From Pseudomonas asiatica (GTDB lineage Bacteria; Pseudomonadota; Gammaproteobacteria; Pseudomonadales; Pseudomonadaceae): a stretch of 64,000 nt of DNA. This document shows positions 1-7,082 of the stretch, piece by piece. The stretch covers positions 186,001-250,000 of the forward strand of contig NZ_BLJF01000001.1 in NCBI RefSeq assembly GCF_009932335.1, given 5' to 3'. The notes beneath the pieces are model-generated. The model was not told where the DNA came from. It saw only the letters and a program-made list of their open reading frames with translations, and ran no database searches. The stretch's first letter is position 1. The number at the start of each line of letters is the position of its first letter. The translations under genes and the position numbers were made by a program.

Positions 1-2005
1 GGTTGCCGTCGTTGGCCTTGTTCACGGCACCACCGTCTATCTGGCGAGCTTCCATGTAGGTGTAGCCGGCAAATACCTGCCATTTTTCGGTGATCTTGCC
101 GCTGGCAGACAGTTCGATGCCCTGTACGCGAGTTTCGCCGACGTTCTCGTAGGTAGTGGTGTCAACCTGGACGCGGGCGTTTTCCTTCTCGGTGCGGAAC
201 AGCGCAGCGGCCAGGGACAGGCGCTGGTCGAGCAGGTCCCACTTGGTGCCGATTTCGTAGTTGGTGGTTTCCTCCGGCTCCAGATCGCTGCTCAGCAAGT
301 TGCCGGCGCGGTCGGTGGTGTTGCCCAACGGGTTGCCTTCAGTACCTTCGCCCAGCATTGCTCCGGGTGGCGTTGCGGAGGTGGCGTAGGAAACGTAGAT
401 ACTGCCATTCTCGGCCGGCTTCCATACAAGGCCCAGCTGGCCGGTAACGAACTCGCTTGTATCCTTGCCTTTGGAGACAACGCCCTTGCTGTTCACCACG
501 GTGGCGCCTGTGGCGTCGTAGGTGCGGTACTGGGTGTCGAAGTGGTCGTAGCGCAGGCCCATGTTCAACAGCCACTCGGGCGTCAGTTCGAGTGTGTCAA
601 AAACATAAATTGCGCGGGTGTTGCTCTTGGTATCGGTGCCCGCGTAGTTGCGTGCGATGCTGCCGTTCCACGGATCGTCCGGGTTCGGGTTGCTCAGTGA
701 GGTGCAGTTGTAACCGCTGGTGGCGCCGATCATGCCTGGGGTGCAGTTGGTGTTGGCGGTGCCGCCTGGGACGGTGTCGGTATCGACGGTGTAGCTCGAG
801 CGCTTGCTCTCTTCTCGGCTCAGCTCGATACCGGTCGAGAAACTGTTCTTCATGCCACCCAGGTAGAACTCACCGAACAGGTCGGTCTGGTTGGTGGTGG
901 TGGCAGTGTTGCCCACACGGGTGTTGGCGCGGCGCCAGACGCTGCCGTTGTTGACGTTACCCTTGCTGTCGTCAGGCTGGGTCAGGATGTAGTCCTGCAT
1001 GCTGTTGCCATGGCGCAGGGTGTTCTTGATGGTCAGCGAGTCGGTCAAGTCGTGCTCGATGGCAAAGGTGGCAATATCCACGCGGCTTTTGCGGAAGTCA
1101 CGACCGGTCAGGCCATAGAAGTTGTCGCTGTCACCGCCGTCGTACGGCTTGCTCGGATGTGCCGAGGTGCGGGCAGTACTACCAGCGGTCGGGATGGTGT
1201 ACGGGATGCCCGAATCCGGCAGGTCGTCGCTTTCCAGATGGTAGTAGTCGAGGTTCACGCGGGTCGGAGTACCCAGGCCGAAGGCCAGCGATGGGGCGAT
1301 ACCCCAACGGTCGTAGTTGACCTTGTCGCGGCCGGCGACGTTGCTTTCGTGGGTCATCAGGTTCAGGCGCCCGGCAACGGAGTCGCTGAACTGGTAGTTG
1401 CCATCGAAGGTATAGCGCTGGGTCTGGTCGCTGCCCCAGGTCCAGGCGCCATCGAGCGAGTTGCCCAGGTGGGCGCGCTTGCTCACCAGGTTGATGGTGC
1501 CGCCGGCGGCACCACGGCCGCCGATGGCCGAGTTCGGGCCCTTGGCCACTTCCACCGATTCGATGGCGAAGATTTCACGGGTTTGCGCGCCAGTGTCACG
1601 CACGCCGTCCAGGTAGGTGTCGCCTTGGGCGTCGAAGCCGCGGATGAACGGGCGGTCGCCTTGTGGGTTGCCGCCTTCGCCGGCACCAAAGGTGATGCCC
1701 GGCACAGTGCGCAGTGCATCCTGCAGGGTCAGGGCGTTGGTGTCCTTGATCACTTGCTGCGGGATCACGGTTACCGAGCGGGGGGTATCCACCAGCGGCG
1801 CGGTGTACTTCTGCGAGGATGCCTGGTCGACCTTGTAATCGGTGCTGGCCTGTTCAGCCTTGCCGTTGACGCTGGTGGCGTCGAGGGTGATAGCACTGCT
1901 GGCGACCGGGTCGGCGGCGTAGGCCGACGAAGCGCTGAGGGCTACGCCGATGGCAGACACGATCAGGCGTGGTGAACTCACTGCAGATGGTACGTACTGG
2001 CGCAT
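1..2005 (-). CDS. piuA: TonB-dependent catecholate siderophore receptor, C-terminus cut off by window edge
   Basis: Reading the minus strand from the ATG at 2005 gives an open frame of about 668 residues with no stop before the window edge. It starts with a signal peptide (MRQYVPSAVSS..., cleavage near AYA-ADP). A plug domain follows (about residues 50-170, with VDTPRSVTVIP and PNSAIGGRGAAGG), then the start of the beta-barrel. This architecture is that of Fiu/PiuA-type outer-membrane receptors for ferric catecholates. There is no extra STN signalling domain, so it should be a plain transporter. The divergent neighbour is piuC, the usual partner of piuA in Pseudomonas. A Fur-like box and a promoter lie just upstream. 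The piuA assignment rests on this pairing and on the plug sequence; the exact ferric ligand cannot be read from sequence. Confidence 0.85.
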   Translation of the reverse strand, partial: MRQYVPSAVSSPRLIVSAIGVALSASSAYAADPVASSAITLDATSVNGKAEQASTDYKVDQASSQKYTAPLVDTPRSVTVIPQQVIKDTNALTLQDALRTVPGITFGAGEGGNPQGDRPFIRGFDAQGDTYLDGVRDTGAQTREIFAIESVEVAKGPNSAIGGRGAAGGTINLVSKRAHLGNSLDGAWTWGSDQTQRYTFDGNYQFSDSVAGRLNLMTHESNVAGRDKVNYDRWGIAPSLAFGLGTPTRVNLDYYHLESDDLPDSGIPYTIPTAGSTARTSAHPSKPYDGGDSDNFYGLTGRDFRKSRVDIATFAIEHDLTDSLTIKNTLRHGNSMQDYILTQPDDSKGNVNNGSVWRRANTRVGNTATTTNQTDLFGEFYLGGMKNSFSTGIELSREESKRSSYTVDTDTVPGGTANTNCTPGMIGATSGYNCTSLSNPNPDDPWNGSIARNYAGTDTKSNTRAIYVFDTLELTPEWLLNMGLRYDHFDTQYRTYDATGATVVNSKGVVSKGKDTSEFVTGQLGLVWKPAENGSIYVSYATSATPPGAMLGEGTEGNPLGNTTDRAGNLLSSDLEPEETTNYEIGTKWDLLDQRLSLAAALFRTEKENARVQVDTTTYENVGETRVQGIELSASGKITEKWQVFAGYTYMEARQIDGGAVNKANDGN

Positions 2006-2040
2006 TGCTAAGGACCTTCCCCAAGGTGGTAAGGCCGCGG

Positions 2041-2069
2041 ATCTTAATGTAAGCAATTGTTAGTAACAA
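2041..2069 (-). promoter_or_regulatory. Predicted sigma-70 promoter of piuA, overlapping a perfect 9-1-9 palindrome
   Basis: On the minus strand TTGTTA (2069-2064) and TAAGAT (2046-2041) are separated by 17 bp and lie 36-64 bp before the piuA start. The palindrome CAATTGTTAGTAACAATTG (2054-2072) covers the -35 element and has the same 9-1-9 geometry as a Fur box, but not its bases. It could be an operator for another regulator. The promoter call is by eye. Confidence 0.45.
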
Positions 2070-2088
2070 TTGAGAGTCGTTACCATTC
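2069..2088. promoter_or_regulatory. Putative Fur box between piuA and piuC
   Basis: TGAGAGTCGTTACCATT (2071-2087) differs at two positions from the common Pseudomonas Fur-box core TGAGAATCGTTATCATT. It sits just upstream of the predicted piuA -35 element, in the 222 bp divergent region. Iron repression of piuA is expected from the family. A weaker Fur-like stretch lies near 2181-2200, closer to piuC. Confidence 0.6.
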
Positions 2089-2227
2089 GTGAAGAATTTA
2101 CAATCTTTACAATTTGCCTTTACGGTTTCATCAAGCTGAAACGTCTTAAGCGGCCATTGGGGCTTGTGAAGCGCAAAAGGGAATCAATATCATTGGCGCC
2201 TTACATTTTCCAAACGGTGCTGTCGCC

Positions 2228-2908
2228 ATGCTGCTTCATATCCCCGGCCTGTTCGACGCCGATGAACTGGCCCGTATCCGCGAGGCGCTGGAGCAGGCCG
2301 ATTGGGCCGACGGCAAGATCACGGCCGGCTACCAGTCGGCCAAGGCCAAGCACAACCTGCAACTGCCGGAAGGCCACCCGCTGACCAAGGAAATCGGTAG
2401 CGCGCTGATCGACCGCCTGTGGCAGAACCCGCGCTTCATGTCTGCAGCCTTGCCGCACAAGGTGTTCCCGCCGCTGATCAACTGCTACCGCGAAGGCGGC
2501 AGTTTCGGCTTTCACATCGACAACGCCCTGCGCCAGCCCAAGGGCAGCCCGGAGCGGGTGCGTACCGACCTGTCTTCCACGCTGTTCCTCAGCGATCCGG
2601 ACAGCTACGACGGCGGCGAGCTGGTGATCCAGGACACCTACGGCGAGCAGCAGGTCAAGCTGGCTGCCGGTGACCTGGTGCTGTACCCCGGCACCAGCCT
2701 GCACAAGGTCAACCCGGTGACCCGTGGCCAGCGTTACGCCGCGTTCTTCTGGACCCAGAGCCTGGTGCGCGAGGACAGCCAGCGGGCGTTGCTCTTCGAA
2801 ATGGACAATGCCATCCAGCAACTGACAGCCGATGTGCCGGACCATCCGTCACTGCTGCAGTTGACCGGCACCTACCACAATCTGCTGCGCCGCTGGGCCG
2901 AGGTCTGA
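2228..2908 (+). CDS. piuC: PKHD-type Fe(II)/2-oxoglutarate-dependent hydroxylase PiuC
   Basis: This 226-residue protein has the full 2-oxoglutarate oxygenase facial triad: H96 and D98 in GFHIDN, H159 in SLHKV, and the cosubstrate-binding R169 in RGQRY. Its length and the C-terminal SLVRED segment fit the PKHD-type (YbiX/PiuC) family. Family members sit beside catecholate receptors and are thought to act in the cytoplasm on iron uptake, but the substrate is not established. It is divergent from piuA across a region with a Fur-like box. The Sel1-repeat gene starts 3 bp after its stop, so the two are probably co-transcribed. Confidence 0.92.
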   Translation: MLLHIPGLFDADELARIREALEQADWADGKITAGYQSAKAKHNLQLPEGHPLTKEIGSALIDRLWQNPRFMSAALPHKVFPPLINCYREGGSFGFHIDNALRQPKGSPERVRTDLSSTLFLSDPDSYDGGELVIQDTYGEQQVKLAAGDLVLYPGTSLHKVNPVTRGQRYAAFFWTQSLVREDSQRALLFEMDNAIQQLTADVPDHPSLLQLTGTYHNLLRRWAEV

Positions 2909-2911
2909 GCC

Positions 2912-3661
2912 GTGTCCTATCAGTTGCGACGTGAGGAAGTGGTGGATGTGGCCGGTTTGCAGGCCATGCTGGAAGAAAGCCCTGGCAAGGCCGCCCAGGC
3001 GATCCTGGCGGCGGCAGGGCAGGGCGCGGTCGAGGCACAGTTGTTGCTGGGGCAGATCCTGCTCGACGGGCGCGGCATTCAGGCGGATGCCGCCGTCGCC
3101 AGGCGCTGGTTCGGCATCGCCGCGCAGGGTGGCAGTGCCATGGCGCACAACATGCTGGGCCGTTGCCTGGAGCATGGCTGGGGCGGTGAGCCAAGCCAGG
3201 CGCAGGCGGCCATTCACTATGCGCGTGCGGCCGATGCTGGGCTGGACTGGGGGCTGTACAACCTGGGCAACTTGCTGGCCACCGGGCGCGGCATACCGGC
3301 CAACCAGGCACAGGCGCTGATGTGCTACGAGAAGGCCGCGCACATGGGGCATGCCAAGTCGATGAACCTGTACGGGCGTTACCTGGAACAAGGCATCGCC
3401 ACGGCGCCCAATCCGACACGGGCGGTGCGCTGGTATCGGCGCTCAGCCGAGGCGGGGGATTTCCGTGGCATGTTCAGCCTGGCGCTGGTGCTTGTCGAGC
3501 GGGGGCAGGTGGCGGAAGCCGGGCCTTGGCTGGAACGGGCGCGGGTCGAGGGAAACATGAATTTTCTGCGCAGTGCGCTGGTGACCTTGCAGGAGGCCGG
3601 GCCGGTGTTGATGGCCTTTGCGGCGCGGTATGCCGAGGAGATCGAACGGCGCGAAGCTTGA
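2912..3661 (+). CDS. Sel1-like (TPR) repeat protein
   Basis: The frame encodes 249 residues from a GTG start placed 3 bp after the piuC stop. Four to five Sel1-type repeats cover roughly residues 40-200, with typical units such as AQLLLGQILLDGRGI, AHNMLGRCLEHGWG, GLYNLGNLLATGRG and SMNLYGRYLEQG. Such repeats form alpha-solenoids that mediate protein contacts. No signal peptide is visible, so it is probably cytoplasmic. The tight link to piuC suggests a role with iron uptake or PiuC, but that is inference only. A REP-type inverted repeat and a terminator hairpin follow. Confidence 0.85.
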   Translation: MSYQLRREEVVDVAGLQAMLEESPGKAAQAILAAAGQGAVEAQLLLGQILLDGRGIQADAAVARRWFGIAAQGGSAMAHNMLGRCLEHGWGGEPSQAQAAIHYARAADAGLDWGLYNLGNLLATGRGIPANQAQALMCYEKAAHMGHAKSMNLYGRYLEQGIATAPNPTRAVRWYRRSAEAGDFRGMFSLALVLVERGQVAEAGPWLERARVEGNMNFLRSALVTLQEAGPVLMAFAARYAEEIERREA

Positions 3662-3675
3662 GGTTCCCTCAAGGC

Positions 3676-3770
3676 CTGTAGGAGCAGCCTTGTGCTGCGA
3701 AGAGGCCGGCAAGACAAAAGATGGCCTTTGGCAGTTATGGCCTCTTCGCAGCACAAGGCTGCTCCTACAG
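3676..3770. repeat. REP-type inverted repeat, perfect 30-bp arms
   Basis: Arms 3676-3705 and 3741-3770 are exact reverse complements. The outer part carries the TGTAGGAGC foot and each arm contains a small inner hairpin (GCAGC-CTTGT-GCTGC). It lies between the convergent Sel1 gene and speC. Confidence 0.9.
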
Positions 3771-3806
3771 GGAGTTGCACAGGCCTGAGGGCGGAAAGCA
3801 CAAATG

Positions 3807-3832
3807 AAAACGGGGCCTTTCGGCCCCGTTTT
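3807..3832. terminator. Bidirectional rho-independent terminator between the Sel1 gene and speC
   Basis: AAAACGGGGCC-TTTC-GGCCCCGTTTT is a perfect GC-rich hairpin flanked by A and T runs, so it can stop transcription from both sides. It ends 3 bp before the speC stop codon. Confidence 0.85.
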
Positions 3833-3835
3833 GCT

Positions 3836-4999
3836 TTACAGGTAGTAAGCCTTCAGCGGCGGGAAGCCGTTGAATTCCACTGCGCTGTAGCTGGTGGTGT
3901 AGGCGCCGGTCGACAGCCAGTACAGGCGGTCACCGATGGCCAGGTTCAGCGGCAGGCCGTACTTGTAGTGCTCGTACATGATGTCGGCGCTGTCGCAGGT
4001 CGGGCCGGCGATGACCACTTCTTCGGTCTCGCCTTTCTTCTCGGTCCAGATCGGGAACTTGATGGACTCGTCCATGGTTTCGATCAGGCCGGAGAACTTG
4101 CCCACGTCGGTGTAGATCCAGCGCTCGACAGCGGTGCGCGACTTGCGTGCAACCAGTACCACTTCGCTGACCAGGATACCGGCGTTGGCAATCAGCGAAC
4201 GGCCCGGCTCGAGGATGATTTCCGGCAGGTCGTCACCGAAGTCTTCCTTCAGGAAGCGGATGATCTCTTCGGCGTAGGTTTCCAGGCTGTTGGTCCGGGT
4301 GATGTAGTTGGCCGGGAAGCCGCCACCCATGTTGATCAGCTTCAGCTCGATGCCGTCTTCTTCCTTCAGGCGCTCGAAGATCACCTTGACCTTGGCGATG
4401 GCGGCGTCCCACACGCTGATGTCGCGCTGTTGCGAGCCGACATGGAAGGAAATGCCGTAAGGCACCAGGCCCAGGTCGCGGGCGAGAATCAGCAGGTCCA
4501 TGGCCATGTCGGTCTGGCAGCCGAATTTACGCGACAGCGGCCAGTCGGCGGTGGTCGAGCCTTCGGTGAGAATACGCACGTACACCTTCGAACCCGGTGC
4601 GGCCTTGGCGATGTTGCGCAGGTCGGCTTCCGAGTCGGTGGCATACAGGCGCACGCCCTTCTCGTAGAAGTAGCGGATGTCCTTGGACTTCTTGATGGTG
4701 TTGCCGTAGCTGATACGGTCGGCGCTGACGCCGCGACCCAGCACCTTGTCCAGCTCGTAGATCGAGGCGATGTCGAAGCTCGAACCTTTCTCTTTGAGCA
4801 GGTCGATGATTTCCACGGCCGGGTTGGCCTTGACCGCGTAGTACACCTTGGCGAATTCGAAACCAGCGCGCAGGTCGTCGTAGGCCTGGCTGATCATCTG
4901 GGTATCGATGAGTACGAACGGGGTTTCCTGCTTGTCGGCAAACGCCTTCATTTTCTGGAAGGTGTCACGCGCGAAATAGTCTTCGACCTGGATCGACAT
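3836..4999 (-). CDS. speC: Ornithine decarboxylase, short PLP fold-III type
   Basis: The 387-residue protein decarboxylates ornithine to putrescine in the cytoplasm. It is the short eukaryote-like form, not the long E. coli type of about 700 residues. Visible features are the PLP lysine K57 in YYAVKANP, HVGSQ at 186-190, the glycine loop GGG at 225-227, EPGR at 264-267 and the catalytic C335 in GPTCDSAD. I chose the ATG at 4999 because GGAG lies 9 bases before it; an in-frame upstream ATG (5011) has no good ribosome site. A strong terminator follows the stop. The piuA-piuC-speC neighbourhood is shared with other Pseudomonas. Confidence 0.95.
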   Translation of the reverse strand: MSIQVEDYFARDTFQKMKAFADKQETPFVLIDTQMISQAYDDLRAGFEFAKVYYAVKANPAVEIIDLLKEKGSSFDIASIYELDKVLGRGVSADRISYGNTIKKSKDIRYFYEKGVRLYATDSEADLRNIAKAAPGSKVYVRILTEGSTTADWPLSRKFGCQTDMAMDLLILARDLGLVPYGISFHVGSQQRDISVWDAAIAKVKVIFERLKEEDGIELKLINMGGGFPANYITRTNSLETYAEEIIRFLKEDFGDDLPEIILEPGRSLIANAGILVSEVVLVARKSRTAVERWIYTDVGKFSGLIETMDESIKFPIWTEKKGETEEVVIAGPTCDSADIMYEHYKYGLPLNLAIGDRLYWLSTGAYTTSYSAVEFNGFPPLKAYYL

Positions 5000-5284
5000 G
5001 CTCAGGGACTCCATGGGCAAACTGAAAATTTAAGTGGCTGCAAACTGAACGTCCTCCGTATCCCCACTTTGGTTCGCCTACTCAGTACTTGAGCCGGATG
5101 GATCGTTTCCAGCATGGACGTTCGGCGCGCACTTTAGGGCGTGAAGAATGCAGAATCAACAGGCAATCCGGGCGTGATCGGCGCGGATCGACGACCTGCC
5201 ATTTGAATAACCGACCCATGTGACCGGCTGATGTTCCCCGGAGTGTTTCAAGCGTAAAAAATAGTGGAATGGAACGCGCTGGCT

Positions 5285-5352
5285 CCTTCGCGGGCACGCC
5301 CGCTCCCACAGGCATCTCGCGGTTCCTGTGGGAGCGGGCGTGCCCGCGAAGG
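5285..5352. repeat. REP-type inverted repeat, perfect 28-bp arms
   Basis: Arms 5285-5312 and 5325-5352 are exact reverse complements, each with an inner GCGGGC-ACG-CCCGC hairpin and the shared CTCCCACAGG foot. Confidence 0.9.
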
Positions 5353-5452
5353 GGCCTCAGGTGTTCATATTTATGGCCACATTTCCCTGGCACTGCCGTG
5401 CATGAAAAAGACGATAAATTTTTTGTTACCGACTGGCGGAATTGCCGCCATT

Positions 5453-5475
5453 GATGAGAAGCATTACTATTCGCA
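5453..5475. promoter_or_regulatory. Possible Fur box upstream of fecI
   Basis: GATGAGAAGCATTACTATTCGC resembles Pseudomonas Fur boxes of the GATAATCATTATCATTCGC kind, with several mismatches. It ends about 20 bp before the fecI ATG. Iron repression of fecI is well known for the family, so the position is plausible. The match is partial. Confidence 0.4.
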
Positions 5476-5493
5476 CCCTTGTCTGCCTCCCTG

Positions 5494-5991
5494 ATGACCC
5501 CGACCGTGTCCGGACCCAAAGGCTTCCTCGACCACTACCATGAGCTGATCGGCACCTGGACGCGCAAGTTGCGCAGTCGACAGCAGGCCGAGGACCTCAC
5601 CCACGATGCCTTTGTCCGGGTACTGGAAAACCCGCGCGAGCAGGTCGAGCAGCCACGCGCCTACCTGCACCAGACCGCACGCAATATTGCTGTGGATGGC
5701 TTCCGTCGCGAGGACCGCCGCCAGGCACTGGAGCTGGAAGCCTTCGACGAAGGCATGGCCGTCGGTGGCGACCCCGAGGCCTACGTGCATGCGCTGGAGC
5801 TGGCCGACAGTGTCGAGCGGGCGCTGGCCGAACTGCCGCTCAATTGCCGACAGGTGTTCATCTGGCAGAAGCTCGAAGGGCTGACCCAGGCCGAGATCGC
5901 CGAGCGCATGGGGTTGAGCAAGAACATGGTCGAAAAGTATATGATCCGCACGCTCCGGCATCTGCGCGAGCACCTGGATGTGTCGGCATGA
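5494..5991 (+). CDS. fecI: ECF sigma factor, FecI type
   Basis: From the ATG at 5494 this gives 165 residues, typical for iron-starvation ECF sigma factors. Region 2 includes AEDLTHDAFVRVLE and QPRAYLHQTARNIAVDGFRR. Region 4 carries the helix-turn-helix LTQAEIAERMGLSKNMVEKY. The factor should direct RNA polymerase to the fecA promoter when the surface signal arrives. An in-frame TTG at 5479 is an alternative start; neither start has a clear ribosome site. Its stop overlaps an ATG of the fecR frame (ATGA at 5988), so the two genes are coupled. The fec name follows from the FecA-like receptor downstream. Confidence 0.88.
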   Translation: MTPTVSGPKGFLDHYHELIGTWTRKLRSRQQAEDLTHDAFVRVLENPREQVEQPRAYLHQTARNIAVDGFRREDRRQALELEAFDEGMAVGGDPEAYVHALELADSVERALAELPLNCRQVFIWQKLEGLTQAEIAERMGLSKNMVEKYMIRTLRHLREHLDVSA

Positions 5992-6011
5992 TGAGTCAGG
6001 AGACCTTTTCG

Positions 6012-6974
6012 ATGAAACAGCACGGTACCGATACCGTCCGCGAGCAGGCGGCCGCGTGGTTCGCCCGGGTGCAGGATGCACCTCGCGATGCCGGGCTGCA
6101 GGCGCAGCTGCACGCCTGGCTGGAAGGCGATGCGCGGCACCGTGATGAGTACCAGCAGCTCGCCCGCCTGTGGCAGGCCGCCGAGTTCATCCCGCGCCAG
6201 CGCCTGGAAGCGCTGTGCCAGCCGGCACCGGTACGCCAGTTGCCACGTCGGCGCTTCGTGCGCCAGGCCTTGGCCGCCAGCGTGGCCGCACTGGCGTTGG
6301 GCCTGGGCTGGGGCGGCTGGCACTACCAGCAACTGAATCACCAGGGCAGCTTGCAGACCGACTTCAACGAACGCCGCCAGGTCGAACTGCCGGATGGTTC
6401 GCACCTTGAGCTCAACGGCAGCACGCAAGTGCAGGTCGCTTTCAGCGCCGGCCAGCGGCATGTCCGGCTGATGGCGGGTGAAGTGATGTTCACCGTCGCC
6501 CACGACAGTGGCAGGCCGTTCGTGGTCGACACCGCCCAGGGCAGCGTGACTGTCACCGGTACCCGTTTCGACGTCCGCCTGGACCCGGCCAGCACCCGCG
6601 TGGCGGTGGAGCAGGGCTCGGTGCGTGTGCAGGGCAAGGGCGCCTCGCTGGCGCAGCTCACGGCGGGCCAGGGCTCGCATATAGATGAACAAGGCCAGGT
6701 GGCTGCGCCCTATGCGGTGAATACCGGCGCCCTGACTGCCTGGCGCCAAGGCAGGCTGGTGTTCGACAACGCCACCCTGGCCGAGGTGGTGGCCGAAGCC
6801 TCGCGCTACCGCAGCCAGCCGCTGCGGGTCGCCCCCGGCAAAGTCGCCCAGCTGCGGCTGTCCAGCACCTTCAGCACCGACGACACCGATGCGCTGCTGC
6901 GTGCCTTGCCGAGCATCCTGCCGGTGGTCGTCAAGGCCAACGAAGATGGCTCGCGCGAAATAATCGCGAAATAG
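6012..6974 (+). CDS. fecR: FecR-family transmembrane sigma regulator
   Basis: About 320 residues from the ATG at 6012, which has AGGAG nine bases upstream. An upstream in-frame ATG at 5988, overlapping the fecI stop, would add eight residues and is the alternative. The N-terminal cytoplasmic part (WFARVQDAPRDAGLQAQLHAWL) is the DUF4880-type sigma-contact domain. One membrane segment lies near residues 80-98 (LAASVAALALGLGWGGW). The periplasmic FecR domain follows (VELPDGSHLELNGST, GEVMFTVAHDSGRPFVV, VTGTRFDVR). It relays the receptor signal to FecI. The closeness of fecI, fecR and fecA supports one signalling unit. Confidence 0.9.
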   Translation: MKQHGTDTVREQAAAWFARVQDAPRDAGLQAQLHAWLEGDARHRDEYQQLARLWQAAEFIPRQRLEALCQPAPVRQLPRRRFVRQALAASVAALALGLGWGGWHYQQLNHQGSLQTDFNERRQVELPDGSHLELNGSTQVQVAFSAGQRHVRLMAGEVMFTVAHDSGRPFVVDTAQGSVTVTGTRFDVRLDPASTRVAVEQGSVRVQGKGASLAQLTAGQGSHIDEQGQVAAPYAVNTGALTAWRQGRLVFDNATLAEVVAEASRYRSQPLRVAPGKVAQLRLSSTFSTDDTDALLRALPSILPVVVKANEDGSREIIAK

Positions 6975-7082
6975 ATTCAGGTTTTTTTCCGCTCGTTCGT
7001 CTTCCCCGCCAGCTGCAACTGCCAAGCATTTCCATTTGCATGCGGTTGGCGTTTATTCCGTATTCCAGGAAGTTTCGACGAC

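Larger units (their letters stand above)
5000..5493. other. 494-bp intergenic region between speC and fecI
   Basis: These bases separate the divergent speC and fecI genes. The region holds a REP-type repeat and a possible Fur box near fecI, listed separately. An AT-richer stretch around 5395-5425 could hold the fecI promoter. I see no convincing coding sequence; the short frames here have no ribosome sites or recognisable products. Confidence 0.6.

Noticed and set aside
39..954. Small frames on both strands over the left edge (for example 457-954)
   Set aside because: They overlap the piuA receptor frame, which runs open on the minus strand from 2005 to the window edge.
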